From Phragmites australis (Eukaryota; Streptophyta; Magnoliopsida; Poales; Poaceae), in NCBI RefSeq assembly GCF_958298935.1, contig NC_084944.1, positions 20,057,679-20,121,678 on the forward strand: 64,000 nucleotides of DNA, read 5' to 3'. The notes below the pieces were generated by a model. That model did no database searches. It saw only the letters and a program-made list of their open reading frames with translations, and was not told where the DNA came from. This document shows positions 9,799 through 23,264 of this stretch, piece after piece (position 1 is the stretch's first letter; every line of letters starts with the position of its first letter). Position numbers and translations under genes: made by a program.

Positions 9799-12551
9799 TG
9801 TGAGGAACTGTCCAAATAATATTCTAATTAATCACCAAGAGGATCATTATTCATAATCACAACCTCGATGATTAACAAGAATATCATCCCGGTAGTCCCG
9901 GCACGTGATTTGTGCCCAAGATCAGAACACATGCCTTTCCAACATGTACATCAGCTTAAGAAAGAGCGAGTAATTAACATTATATTACAAGTTCTTAAGC
10001 ATGCAACAAGTTATCACAATTTTCAGCAAAAGAGAGCTAGGAGGAGACTAAAACCTGCTCAACTTCTAACCAACAAAAGACCTAAGTAGCGGAAGACTAA
10101 AAGCTACACAACAAAAGGGGGATGGAGCCATATGCCCTTAGGCTCCATCACAAAAGCACGACCACCCAGGATAGGATGCACTACTCTTGCCCACCACCTA
10201 CATCGGCGGGCACAAAGTAGCCAAACATCGCCTCTTCCTCAGCAACAGGAGTACCTGAAAGCGTAGGCATGAGTATGAAGGTACTCGCAAGACTTAAACC
10301 ATATAGAGCACATAAACATAGCTAGACTCCAAGGATTATGTATTGATCATTAGCAAGGATGAACCACAGGTTAAGTAAAACATATGCACTAAGCATCCTG
10401 GATATATGTGTGAGTGACTGAAACTTTACCAAAACATATGAAAGCCACCCTGCATCTAACAACTGAACAAGTGCAACTGTAACAACATGTATATCAATAA
10501 GTAACAAGTGCCCACATCACCATCTCCCACATACCGAACCACAAACCATACTCGAAACTCTACGACCGGGTGCAAATAAAACAATAGCATACTCATGACC
10601 GAGAGCGCGGCAGTTCGAACTGTTTATACACCCTGTAGGGGGATACTTCTGAACCCACACGACACGAGGACCATACAGCTTGTGCCACCCGCTAAAGTGC
10701 ACACAAGGGGGTACTCGTGACAACCTTTCCCACATAGCCCCAACCATGTGAGGCATGCATCGCTCGGCGTGACGATACTAGAACTACTCTCGGAGCAAAC
10801 TAGTACTGCTTACAAGCCTGCCTGCTCACACCGTCGATGTCCACGCGCATAAAGCTACAACTGCGAAGGTATTTGACTCGCCTTACCATTAGATCGGCAT
10901 GTGGTAAGTAAGGTAAGTGCTAAAGCCAACTACCCCGGCGATCAGCCTTAAACGATGCAAGCGGTCTATGGTGCTCGGGTTTCCTCCCCCGACCTGCCCC
11001 TTGGACTTTCCACCGAGGCAGACGACACCCCTAACACCGCCCAAATCTCGTCTCATACTCACCACTCATACAACCATGTCAACCTCAACAAGTGTATATA
11101 ATCATAAGAAGGTCCTATGCTCGTGAACAACGGAATGCACCGTCATTTGACTTCTATCGAATGACCTAAGCATGGCTAAGCATATAAGTCGAACTCATAC
11201 CTAGACATTGACAACACCTCAAGGCTACAAGGAATGTAAATACATAAGTATTGTAGTAGATGAATGCAATCGGCATAGGTTCTACCCATTGGTACCCGAC
11301 ACTGACTCACTAAACATGCATACATACATAAGCATATTTCATCAATTTTAGACTTATCCAATTACATAAGAGGGATCAATATGCTTAGTTGCTTACCTTG
11401 ATGCACTGGCTCACAAAGGTGGGGTGCCTCCGAATCACCCTCACTTGTCGGGATCGTCGGTTCGGCGATCTCTAAAAAGAATAACGCATGCAATGCCGTC
11501 AGTATGGATGAAATGCAACAATGCATGCCATAAGATGCACAAAACATGTTAAAAGTGCAAACATACGAGCTAGAACAAAATTGGGACTCAAACCAATTTG
11601 AAAAGTTGCCGAAAGTGCGGAACCTCTGGAGAATTCTCTGGAACCTCTGGACATATGCGGACTATCCGTAAAATTATGCGGAACATCCAGACATTGCGCA
11701 ACTCAGGAAAACTCCGGACTATCCGGAGAATTCTCCGGATACTCTGGACATGTGCGGACCCTCCGAACTTCTGTCCGGACACTATGGACCTGGGCTGAAA
11801 ATGTGTTTTCGACGATTCGTCGATCGATTTAACTCCAAACTTGAATATATGCTACATACTCCTGCGCATATACCATACTAAGGGTTCTAGACTAACTTTA
11901 TAGCTTAACCCTAAGAAAATCTTGAATATAATTCAAATTGCCATTTTTCCAGAAAGTGTGGACCCTCCGCACTTTGGTGCGGAGCCTCTGCACTTCTGTG
12001 GACTATACGCAGTTTTATGTGGATACTCCGCACTTCCTAGAACTTCTCTGATTTGGGGAAAATTTTGCCAAATCGAAATGCAATCTTTTCCAACTAAAGA
12101 GGAACATGTTTGAGATGGTTTATGGAGTCTAGAATTCACTCATCAACCTAGCAACTCGATTCCTAGCTCAAATCTCATCTAAATCCTCATTTTGGTCCAA
12201 AACCTCAAAAACTCATGAACTTTGCTAAAACTCGAAATCGATCAACCAAATCATGAATTCTTGCCATGGGGAGCCTAAGAGACTTACTCAAGATGCTTGT
12301 GGAGGCTGGTGACCGTTGGGAAGTGGAGGAAATGGAGGGAAATCGAAGAACTCCAATCCCACATGTTAGAGAGAAAGAGGTCTGTTTTAATTGCGACTTT
12401 AATTCTTTTCTCTCCCGAATTTCTTTCTCTCATCCGAATGACTTTAAACGAACCGCTCTAGAGTCGTAAAACGAATTACACAAAATCAAACATAATGCTT
12501 AAGAAGTATAATTATACTTAATTATGTGATTATGGAATTTGGGACGTGACA
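9799..12551 (-). mobile_element. Gypsy LTR, copy A (3' LTR, minus orientation)
   Basis: Read on the minus strand, the LTR starts TGTCACGTCCC and ends GTTCCTCACA (TG..CA). Its length is 2753 bp. It is the 3' LTR of a minus-strand element because a polypurine tract (AAGGGGAGGGAGG on the minus strand, 12552-12567) and a pol C-terminus lie directly upstream. Its U3 part carries TGCGGA..TCCGCA motif arrays (11620-11780 and 11940-12040), as in copy C at 27678. Open frames inside it are not meaningful. Confidence 0.9.
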
Positions 12552-13264
12552 AACCTCCCTCCCCTTAAAAAGAATCTTGCCCCGAGATTCGGTACGAGTC
12601 GGGGAAGAGCACGATGAGTCTAGGAACCACGCTGTGAGAGATAGAATCCAATGCACATTTCCATTTAACAAGGCAATGAACACATTCATGAGAAATGTTT
12701 CAATTGTGCAAAATTTACAACAACTTTTCCAAGCCTTCAAAGAGCTCGGGATACTCGGAGCGGATCTTGTCCTCACGCTCCCAAGTTGCTTCGTCTTCCG
12801 AGTGGTTGCTCCATTGGACTTTGATGAATCTTATGGAATGTCGCTGAGTTTTGCGTTCCGCTACATCCAATATCTGGATAGGTCGCTCACAATATGTAAG
12901 ATCCGGCTACAACTCTTGAGGTGCAACATCAATGACCTCGGCTGGAACTCAGAGGTATTTCTTCAGTTGCAACACATGGAAGACATCATGCACGGCGGAG
13001 AGGGACGGAGGCAAGTCCAGTTGATATGCCACCTCTCCACGTTGAGCAATAATCTGGAAATGCCCCACATAATGAGGCGCTAGCTTGCCTCGGACTTGAA
13101 ACCTTCGCACGCCTTTGAGAAGCGATACTTTAAGGTACACATGATCTCCAACCTCAAATGTGAGCTCTCGACGGCGGCGATCCACATAGCTCTTCTGCCG
13201 AGATTGAGCTGTGAGAAGACTCTTGCAGATATTTAGAACATGATCTTCCACCTCCTTGACCAAT
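12552..13264 (-). pseudogene. Ty3/gypsy pol C-terminal remnant plus polypurine tract
   Basis: The minus strand 13263-12949 encodes the end of a gypsy polyprotein: ..SRQKSYVDRRRRELTFEVGDHVYLKV.. and ..VHDVFHVLQLKKYL. This is the integrase C-terminal region typical of plant gypsy elements. A further chromodomain-like tail (EDEATWERE) leads to a stop at 12715-12717. In-frame stops occur after LKKYL and again about 16 codons on. Gag, protease, reverse transcriptase, RNase H and the integrase core are deleted. A polypurine tract adjoins the LTR at 12552-12567. Confidence 0.9.
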
Positions 13265-13709
13265 CTCGCACCCTAAACCCTAACCAATTTTGAACACAAT
13301 TCAACAGACAAATTCTGCTGAACCCGGAGTATCCGGGTCAGTCCAGAGTATCCGAGCCAGCCCAGAAAAGTTGTTCTCGAGTGGATTTTTGGTTGATTCG
13401 AGTTGCGATCTTTTCCAAGCCTAAAGGGAACATGTTAGGGATAGTCCAAGGGTACTAGAACTTACTCATCAACTACCAACACGACTCTAGAGCTCATTTT
13501 TGACCAAAACCCCATTTTTGCTCCAAAAAGCTCAAGAACACCAAGAACTTCAAGAACTACTCGATTCTTCCACAAAAACGAAAATGGATTGGATAGATGA
13601 GTAGCTCATGAGCAAGATAATGAAATGGTACCACATGCATACCTTGAATCCTCCACTTGAGCTCGGATTTTGGGAGAAAAAAGAGAGTGAGCTTGAGGTA
13701 CATCATGAT
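13265..13709 (-). mobile_element. Gypsy LTR fragment, inverted partner of copy B
   Basis: Positions 13265-13697 are the reverse complement of 14024-14461 in LTR B, from CTCACTCTC..GGATTCAAGG to GGTTTAGGGTGCGAG. It carries the CCGGAGTATCCGG-type motifs of copy B, not the TGCGGA type of copy A. It is therefore not the 5' LTR that once matched copy A. It joins the pol remnant directly, so a deletion or recombination joined two family members. Confidence 0.8.
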
Positions 13710-16700
13710 TGTCATGTCCCAAATTCTTAATCACGCATTTAAGCAAAATCATGCTTCTTAAGCATTATGCTTAATATTTTGTAATGGTAATTCGAAGCAC
13801 TAATGCACTTCGTTAAAAATCATTTGGATGAGAGAAGAAAATTGGGGGAGAAAAGAATAGAAATTGTATTGGAAATAACCATTTTCTCTAACATGTGGGC
13901 CCACCATCCCACCCACTCCCTCTCTCAAGTGGGCAGCACTCCACCTACCCCCTCTCTCTCCTCTCCTCACTCCCCACGTTCCCACCAAGTGCAGCACACA
14001 GCTGCTGCCCCCTCCCTCTCTCACTCAAGCTCAAGCTCTCTCTCCCTTTTCTTCCCAAAATCCAAGCTCAAGTAGAGGATTCAAGGTATGCATGTGGTAC
14101 CATTGCATTCTCTAGCTCATGAGCTACTCATCTATCCAATCCATTTTCATTTTCGTGGAAGAATCGAGTAGTTCTTGAAGTTCTTGGCATTCTTGAGCTT
14201 TTTGGAGCAAAAATGGAGTTTTGGTCGAAAATGAGCTCTAGAGTCGTGTTGATAGTTTTTGAGTAAGTTCTAATACCCTTGGACTATCCCTAACATGTCC
14301 CCTTTGGGCTTGGAAAAGATCGCAACTTGAATCAACCAAAAATCCACTCGAGAACAGGTTTTCTAGGTTGACTCGAATACTCTGGACTCACCCGGATACT
14401 CCGGGTTCAATAGAATTTGTCCGTTGAATTGTGTTCAAAATTGGTTAGGGTTTAGGGTGCGAGTTTGATTTAGGATCTCTTGGATAGGGCATGTACACAT
14501 TTGTGTAGCACAGATTTGTAAAATGAGTTAAATCACCCGAGGGAAAAAATCGTGAAGAACCCAAGTCTGTAGCACTCGGATTATCCGGACAAACCCAGAG
14601 ACTCTGGGTAGTTATGTGATCGTGTAGCCGAGAGCTTCATTCGGAACCTCACTCGGAGTGTCCAGCACGTCCCGAATAGTCCGAACCAACCCGGAGGTTC
14701 CGAGTCAAGTTAGAATAGTGCTAATTGAGAATCTTCACCAGAGGATGGCCCGGATACTCCGGAACTCAGACATTCCGGATTCACCCGGATACTCCGGGCC
14801 AGTCAAATAAAAAGCAGCAATCGAGCACCTCTTCCGGAGGGTCACTCGGAGGGTCTGAGCCCGGATACTCCGAACCAATCCGGATACTCTGGATGGCTGC
14901 TATTTTCTGGTTTTCGTTTAGTATTGCATTGATTCGCATATCTTCTACTTCTAGCATGTTGTTAAGCATTGTGGCATGCCTTGTTGCATTCAATCATGCT
15001 CACCATTGCACGCGTTCTTGTTTAGCTAACAAGGAGCTGGAGCGGGAGGTGACCGTGGTCGAAGACAACTTCGATCTTCCGGATTTCAGCGAGTGTTTCA
15101 TGGGTAACTATAGGCAGCTACCTGAGCAGCAAGGCAAGCATCTATCATATTGCACCTTTATCGAATTGAATGAAATCTAAATATTGATAAACTATGCTTA
15201 TGTATAGGTTTGTATGTATAGGGAGTCGATGTTAGGTTTTTATGGTAGAACCTATGTTGATTGCATAATCCCTACCTTGAATTATTCATCTATATCCTTG
15301 TAACCTTGGTAACGTGGTAAATGTCTAAGAGTCGATCGAATACTTAGCAATGCATAGGTCCTTGGTAGAAGATGAGCAATGGTTCGACCGTTGTTCGCAA
15401 GCGTAGGGCTTACTAATTATTCACATATATAGTTATGTGGATGTTGGTTGGATGAGTGGTGAGTATGAGACGGGATGTGGGCGGTGTTAGGGGTGACGTC
15501 TTCCTCGAAGGAAAGTCATGGGGGCAGTTCGGGAAAGGAACCCGAGCACCGTAGACCTCTTGCATCGTTTAAGGCTGATTGTCGAGGTAGTTGGCTTTAG
15601 CACTTACCTTACTCACCACATGCCGATCTAATGGTAAGGCGAGCCGAATACCTTCGCAGCTATGGCTTTGTGGGCCTGAACATCGACAATGTGAGAGGGT
15701 GGGCTTGCAAGTGGTACTAGTTTGCTCCGGGAGTAGTTCTAGTACCGCTGCGCCGAGCAATGCATGATCCACACGGTTGGAGCTGGTTGGGAAAGGTTGT
15801 CACGAGTACCCCCTTGTGTGCACTTTAGCGGGTGGCACAAGCCATATGGTCCTCATGTCGTGTGTGTCCAGGAGTATCCCCCTGAGGGTGTATAAACAGT
15901 TTGAACTGCTGCGCTCTTAGTCATGAGCATGCTATTGTTTCATTTGCACCCGGTCATAGAGTTCTCGTATGTGGTTGGTGGTTCGGATATGTGGTTGATG
16001 GTTCGATTATTATGGTGATGGATGAGTTGGTTCAGTTTACTTAATTGTTCAAGTACTTATGTTGCAGTTTCATTTATGTTCAGTTGGTTATTGCAGGGTA
16101 GAATGTCATGTTTGGTTAAGTATAGATGCTCACACATATATGTCTAGGTTGCGTACCGCATATGTTTTACTTAACCTTATGGCCTGTCCTTGCTAACAGC
16201 TCAATGCATAATCCTTGGAGTCGGAATATTATATATCCATATTGTTTAAGTCTTGCGAGTACCTTTCTACTCAGGGTGCTGCCCTTAAGTTGTTGCAAGT
16301 ATTGCTGCTGCTGAGGAAGAGGCTGTTTTTGGCTACTTCCTGCCTGCCGATCAGGGTGGCGGGCAAGAGTAGTGCATCCTACTTTGAAGGTGGCGTGTTG
16401 AGATGGTGCCTAAGGGCATGTGGCACCGTTCTCTTTTGTTGTTCATAAGTTTAACTTTCCACTGCGTAGTGCTTTTGTGGTTATGAGTCGAGGGGTTTTG
16501 TCTCCTCCTAACTCACTTTTGTTGTAAATTGTTGAAATCAGTTGCATGCTTAATACTTGTAATATAAATGTTTATTACTCGCTCTTTATTAAGCTATGTT
16601 GTGATGCACATGTTGGAATGCATGTGTTCCGATCCTTGGGCACAAAACACGTGCTGGGACTACCGGGATGATATTCTGGTTAATAATCGAGGTTGTGATT

Positions 16701-16756
16701 ATGGATAATGATCCTCCTGGTAATTAATTAGAATATTGTTTGAACGGTTCCTCACA
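13710..16756 (+). mobile_element. Gypsy LTR, copy B (plus orientation)
   Basis: The LTR starts TGTCATGTCCC at 13710 and ends GGTTCCTCACA at 16756, 3047 bp. No primer-binding site or coding region follows, so only the LTR remains. The flanking pentamers (ATGAT and GCGAT) agree at only three positions, so a simple solo-LTR origin is not proven. Its U3 holds CCCGGATACTCCGGG arrays (14370-14890). Its 3' two thirds match copies A, C, D and E. Confidence 0.88.
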
Positions 16757-16784
16757 GCGATCGACTCCTATCTAGGTCTAGAAG

Positions 16785-17109
16785 TCATAGCAGAGAGGAC
16801 ACGAGGAGATGGCTAGCCTCATGCTTGATCCTAACAACACCTGGCAGGCTCCCTGCGACTATCATCATAATCTTCCATGTCGTGATGAGCAAGTAGCCGG
16901 AGACCATGATCGTGAGTGCCATGCATGCGATGGCCACCAGCATGAGCCCTGTGGAGCAGGCGTAGGCCAGCTTAAAGAACCTCTACATCCATGTGTCTTG
17001 GTGGAGCTTGTCAAGTGACTGTGTCAAGACAGAGTCGGGGAATGCCCAATGGATGAAGCACTTCACGTCATAGGTGAAACCGAACGAGCAGATGCCCATG
17101 AACTCACCT
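16785..17109 (-). pseudogene. 3' half of a small membrane-protein gene split by a CACTA element
   Basis: This is the downstream part of the gene starting at 24890. Read on the minus strand it continues in frame (TGEFMGICSFGFTYDV..) with two hydrophobic stretches (..STGLMLVAIACMALTIMV.. and ..LLITTWKIMMIVAG..), ending at TGA 16785-16787. A premature TAG at 16983-16985 interrupts it. Removing the 7644-bp CACTA element and one GTA copy rejoins the frame exactly. I cannot name the family with confidence. The first segment resembles the start of CASP-like proteins, which are four-helix plasma-membrane proteins. Confidence 0.7.
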
Positions 17110-18775
17110 GTACACTACGGTATACTACTACAGAACACCTCATCAAAAGTGGTTCCAAACTAGCATCAAAAACAGTTTTGGAACCGCTTTCTCGAAAGCG
17201 ATTGTGAAAGTCCAGAGTATCAGAAGCGATTCAAAAACCACTTCTGATACTTAACTATCAGAATTTGATAGTCCACCATCAGAAGCACTTTCTCTAATGA
17301 ACCGCTTCTAATTCTAGGACAATCAGAACCAGTTTGTTGTTAGAACCTCTTCTTGTAGAAATTTTGATTTGTCCTAGCATAACTTACCCGTTTCCTAATA
17401 GTGGTATCAGAGCCTACATGCGTAGTTTTTTATTTGGATCTATCACATATAGTCGATATGTTGTAGTAATAGATTGGATCTATTAGTGTTCTTATGATCG
17501 ATTCATCACATGAATCGGGTGATGCGCGGTTTAATGTAATGTGGATCGGATGAGGTGTGAATCGATGAAACCATATGACCAAAAGACTAGCTTGCTCTCC
17601 CATCTGACCGTGCGTGCGACTTGCCCCTACTGGCTAGAATCACCATTAGGGTTAACAGCGCGCGCTGCTATATGGCTAGAAGAACAACTGATCAAGGTTG
17701 TGTGTGTTGTCATCGTTTCCAGAAAACCTCATGCGATGATCAATATGATTGATCTAGTGGAAATTGAGGCATTGTGAATGACTCAAAATCGGTTTGATAT
17801 GATCAATCTGATGAGATTTTTATAGTGATTTCATAGATTTGATCTATGTATTTCCGAGTCATTGCGTAGCGTACATGCCTAGATTGTTATAATAATATGT
17901 TCACATCATGACATTAGAATTCGATTCTACGCTTAACTTGTTTTTGCAGAGAATGATGTGACTGGTATGGCCTTATTATGTATGTGATGTATGCATATAA
18001 TTTTGTGGCTTACGTGTCATCGTTAATTGCAATCTAGGGCTATCATGTTATTGTATAACGGCCTGCGTGTTGACATGTGATGCTTTATATTATCATTGCT
18101 AGCTATTAGGTGTAGTAGCTTAGTATATGATCACGGAACCTTCAAGCATGATGGCTATAAGGACATGAAGCTTGGCGATGGAGATCACTATGGGAAGGGC
18201 CATACTATGTCACAGTTAATCTGATTATCTGTGATGCTTTTTATGTTCTTGTCATACTATTCTTTCATATTTTATATGTGGTGGATATGATTATTATGAT
18301 AGAATAATTTCCCTTAGAAAAATTAAGAGTACTTGATGCCCTTCTAATAGCTACACCTATTAAAATTTGATCATTGTATGGTAGGTCTATCAAAGTAAAG
18401 TACCTTCAACTATCTTATTAAATGGGATGGATGTTGGATATCTGTAGTATAGTGTTGGTTTACTTAACAAAGTTATCAAAACGGTTTTGGGCTTTAGGGT
18501 ATGATGTTGGGCGCTGGGACATTCGATGCCACCCAATAAATAAGAGTCACATAGAGATGTGATTAGCATGTCGTTGCTTACTTGCGTCACTAGATTTCTA
18601 GCGGTGATGTCAAAGCTCACTAGAACTTAGATGAATATGGATCTTGGAACACTATATGTCGTTAGAGGGAAAACAGTTGTAAAGCATATAGTGGAGCGTC
18701 TTTTGTTAAATTGTTTAATAGAAGATTCACATAAACTTAGTGCTGAATTTGCATGCTTATTTTTTGTTGTAGATC

Positions 18776-19678
18776 ATGGCATCTACCGCTAGTAACGCTT
18801 CCAGTATTAACTTGTGATCAATTCTTGAAAAAGAAAAGCTTATGGAACAAACTTTTTTTGATTAGTATCATAATCTGAGAATTGTTTTCAAGCAAGAGAA
18901 AAAGGAATACATTCTAGAGGTTCCCTATCCTCTTGAATTAGAAGATGGTGCCACAGCCGCTGAAAAGCAGGCTTATGAGAAGCACACCAATGATGCATTT
19001 GATGTCAGCTGTCTCATGCTTGCCACAATGAACTCTGAGCTTCAGAAGCAATATGAGAATACATATGCTTACAATATGATTGTGGGACTCCGTGACATGT
19101 TTGAGAACCAAGCTAGGGCTGAGAGGTACAACACCTCAAAGTCCTTGTTTACGTGCAGGTTGGCAGAAGGTAGCCTAGTCAGTCCTCATGTGATCAAGAT
19201 GATTGATTACATTGAAAGCCTAGAAAAGCTTGGTTTTCCCCTTAGCCTAGAGTTGACTACTGATGTGATTCTCCAGTCGCTCTCTGCAAGTTTTGAGCCG
19301 TTCATTCTGAACTTTCATATGAATAGTATGGAGACAAGTATGGCTGAATTGCATGGGATGCTAAAGACTATTGAGGAAAGCATTAAGAAAAGCTCTGGTC
19401 ACGTGATGATGGTTCAGAAGGATAGTTATAAGAGAAAGCGTAAGGCCAAGGCTAAGATTTCAAATGAGATATCAAGCTCTAAGCGTAAACCTGTTGGAAA
19501 GTCCAAGGCTGGCTCTACTGCTGCTGATGCTTGCCACCACTGCCACAAGCTTGGCCATTGACGGAGGAACTGCAAGCTGTACTTGGAAGAACTCAAGAAG
19601 AAGAAGGGAAGTGAGGCTTCCACTTCAGGTATAAATGTTAATGAAATTAATCTTGCTACTCATCCTAATGATTCATAG
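18776..19678 (+). pseudogene. Copia gag (UBN2-type) with broken zinc knuckle
   Basis: The frame opens at ATG 18776 and has early stops (TGA after MASTASNASSINL, TAG a little later). It then runs 19016-19558 as a UBN2-type copia gag (MIDYIESLEKLGFPLSLELT..). A lysine-rich tail precedes a CCHC-like knuckle CHHCHKLGH-RRNC, in which the usual aromatic residue is a TGA at 19559-19561. Gag would build the virus-like particle of the element. The stops make it non-functional. Confidence 0.85.
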
Positions 19679-22599
19679 GTATTTGATACCGGTGCGATGA
19701 TTCATACTTACAAATCATTGCAGGTACTAAGAAGGACTAGAAGTATTGCAAGAGGTGAGGTGGATATTTGTGTCAGCAATGGAGAAAGGTTGCTGCACTG
19801 GCTGTTGGCACTTACCCCTTGTCATTACCCTCGGGGTTAGTTTTGGAATTAAATAATTGTTATTATGTTCTGACCTTGGGTAGAAACATTATTTCTTCTT
19901 CATGTTTGGAATAAGATAGTGGTTTTGAAGTCATAATAAAGAACAAGTATTGTTCAATTTATTTAAATGACATGTTCTATGGTCATTATCCATTGATGAA
20001 TGGACTCTATATTCTAGATTTTGAGGATGTCCGTGTCTATAACATTAATGCAAAGATGCTTTGGCATAATGATTTGAATTCCACTTATGTTTGACATTGT
20101 CGCTTAGGTCATATAAATGAGAGGCGCATGGAGAAGCTCTATAAAGATGGTCTCCTAGCTTCATTTGATTTCGAATCATTTGATACATGTGAATCTTGTT
20201 TACTTGACAATATGACTAAGACGCATTTCACTGGTCAAAGTGAGAGGGTGAATGAATTGTTGGCCTTTATACATACAGATGTATGTAGACCAATGAGTTC
20301 TACAGCCAGAGGTGGTTTTTAGTGCTTCATTACTTTCACCGATGATTTTAGTAGATATGGTTACATCTACTTAATGAGGCACAAGTCTGGATCTTTTGAA
20401 AAGTTCAAGGAGTTCCAGAATGAGGTACAAAATCAAATGGGTAAGACAATTAAATTTCTACGATTAGATCATGGGGGTGAATATTTGAGCCATGATTTTG
20501 GTGATCATCTAAAGCAATGTGGACATCGTTCCACAGTGGACTCCGCTAGGAATGCCTCAATGGAATGGGGTATCCGAACGGAGGAACCGACCCTTGTTAG
20601 ACATGGTCCGGTCCATGCTGAGCCAATATGATCTTCCATTGTCCTTCTGAGGATATGCTCTAAAAACTACTGCGTTTACATTAAACAGGGTTACATCTAA
20701 AGCTGTAGAAAAGACGTCATATGAGATGTGGACTGGGAAGCATCTCACATTGTCTTTTCTTAAGATATGGGGTTGTGAGGCTTATGTAAAATGTTTGACG
20801 TCCGATAAGCTCACTCTCAAATCAAACAAGTGCTTCTTTGTGGGATATCCTAGGGAAACCAAAGGATATTATTTTTAAAACCGGGAAGAAGGCAAAGTGT
20901 TTGTCGCCCGGAATTGTGTTAGAGAAAGAGTTTCTCTCAAAGAGAATTAGTGGGAGCATGGTGCAACTCGAAGAAATTCAGGAAACACCAGAAATAATTT
21001 CAGCTCACACTGAATCTCAATAGGATGTGTAAGATATTGTAAAACATATTGTTGAGCCACCAGCCCACGTGGGTCTGAAAGGGCACGTCACGCAACTGAA
21101 CGGTTCACGCTCGTAACCACAGGGCAGCGCGGTATATTATTATTGGACAATGATGAGCCCAAAAACTATACGGAAGCAATGGTAAGACTGGACTCTGAGA
21201 AATGGCTGTGAGCCATCAGATCCGAATTAGAATCCATGCGGGAGAATCAAGTTTGGAACTTGGTTGATCCGCCCGATGGTGTAAAAACCATTAAGTGTAA
21301 ATGGGGTTTTTAAGAAAAAGATAGATATGGATGGAAACATTCATATCTATAAAGCACGGTTGGTGGCTAAAGGATTCAAGAAAATTCAAGGTGTTGATTA
21401 TGATGAAACATTGTCGCCTGTCGCAATGCTAAAGTCTATTCGGATCCTCCTAGCGATTGTTGCATATTTTGACTATGAGATATGGCAAATGAATCTCAAA
21501 ACGAATTTCCTTAATGGAAACCTTAGTGACGATGTGTACATGATACAGCCTGGAGGTTTTGTCGATTCAAAAAGTACTAGAAAGATATGCAAGCTTCAAA
21601 AGTCCATCTATGGACTGAAGCAAGCATCTCGGAGTTGGAACCTTCGTTTTGATGAAGTAGTCAAAGGATTTGGCTTCATCAAGAATGAAGAAGAGCCTTG
21701 TGTTTACAAAAAGGTTAGTGGGAGCGCACTTGTGTTTTTGGTCTTATATGTAGATGACATATTGTTGATCGAGAATGATATTCCAATGCTTGATGCTGTC
21801 AAATCTTCGTCGTGAAAGAGTTTCTCAATGAAAGATATAGGAGAGGCGACATACATATTAGGCATAAAGATCTATAAAGATACGTTGGGAAGGCTGATCA
21901 GATTAAGCCAGAGTACGTACATTGATAAGGTATTGAAAATGTTCAATATGCAAAATTCCAAGAAGGGTTTCTTGCCAATGTCACATGGCATCACTCTCAA
22001 CAAGAGTCCAGTGTTCTACGACACCTGATGAGCTTGAGAGGATGAGTGCGATCCCATATGCTTCCGCTATTGGGTCCATCATGTATTCCACGCTTTGTAT
22101 AGGTGAAGAGGAGCTCATTGTAAATGGTTACACTGATGCTAGCTTTCAAACCGACAAGGACGATTTAAGATCGTAGTCTAGATTTGTGTTTTGCCTTAAT
22201 GGAGGCGTGGTGAGTTGGAAGAGTTCCAAAGAAAAAATGATTGCCGATTCAATGATGGAGGCTAAGTACATAGCAGCTTTTGAAGATGCAAAGGAGGCTG
22301 TTTGGATCAGAAAGTTTGTTTCTGAGTTAGGTCTGGTGCCTAGTGCATTTAGTTCAACAGATCTCTATTGTGATAATAGTGGAGCCATTGCACAAGCTAA
22401 GGAGCCTAAGTCGTACCAGAAGTCCAAGCACATACTATGGCGCTATCACCTTATCCGAGAGATCATAGATAGAGGTGATGTAAAGATACGCAAGGTGCAC
22501 ACATATTCGAATATTGCTGATCCGTTGACGAAGCCTCTCTCGCAGCCCAAGCATGAGGCGTACATGAGCTCTATGTGTATTAGATACTTTCATGATTGA
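19679..22599 (+). pseudogene. Copia pol remnant (protease to RNase H)
   Basis: Segments in copia order are visible. A GAG-pre-integrase zinc segment (..H.RLGHINERRMEKLY.. to CESC) lies near 20095-20215. Integrase core pieces (FTDDFSRYGYIYLM and FLRLDHGGEYLS) lie in 20280-20520. Reverse transcriptase (KARLVAKGFKKIQGVDYDETLSPV.. and the active-site LYVDDILL) spans 21327-21815. RNase H (KEKMIADSMMEAKYIA.. and DPLTKPLSQPK) spans 22186-22599. Stops and frameshifts separate each block. The region near 20540-20640 shows a frame break within the integrase. Confidence 0.88.
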
Positions 22600-23264
22600 G
22601 TATAGTGCATGTGAAAGATTGTATCATGCCTATATTTATATGTTTGTTTATTTGGTTCCTTGAATAATTATCACTTACATTGATCAGCAAGTATATGACT
22701 TGCTTGTGAAACTTGTTTTATTATGATGTTATTCTAAATGATCCTTAATCTCATATCATTATATGAGACAATAATGATTCATAGATTAGCATATTGACTA
22801 ATAAATGATCATGTTTCACGGATCATAGATATGAAGATATCAATTCAATAATGTGGACACATGCTAGAGAACATGGTGTTAGATTGACCCACCTTGAGAC
22901 ACTCCTAGGATGTTATTTATTGTGCCATCAGTTGTAGTCTCAAATGGTGTACGATACCCTAGCCGGGCGCGGTGCTAGCACACCGTGTACGGCATTTCAT
23001 CCTTATACGTGTGGATACTGTGAAGGCACTGTTGCCGTTGATGCGTTACTGATCGGCAACAAGGACACTACGACGAGATCGACTACTTCATCTTCGTGGT
23101 CGACGTGATCGACTACTTCCTCTTCATGGACGCGCATGACTCTTCTTCTGCTGCACTACGCGTCTAGTGGTAAAGATTCATGATTCCCTACTTGTATAGT
23201 TTCCTGATTAAACGTGGTAGAGAAATTTTGATTTATCCTAGTGTAGTCTACCCGTTTCCTAACA

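Larger units (their letters stand above)
17350..23264 (+). mobile_element. Degenerate Ty1/copia element inside the CACTA element
   Basis: A 5' LTR tail (AAATTTTGATTTGTCCTAG..CCCGTTTCCTAA) ends near 17399 and is followed by a primer-binding site TGGTATCAGAGCC at 17402-17414. The matching 3' LTR tail ends TTTCCTAACA at 23264. The interior holds copia-ordered gag, protease, integrase, reverse transcriptase and RNase H, broken by many stops and frameshifts. The 5' LTR appears truncated, so the left limit and any target duplication are uncertain. CACTA-type repeats resume right after 23264 (AAGTGGTTC..GGAACCGCTTC). Confidence 0.85.

Noticed and set aside
13710..16756. LTR B as the 5' LTR of a complete element
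   Set aside because: No primer-binding site or gag follows 16756; the next sequence is the membrane-protein gene on the opposite strand.
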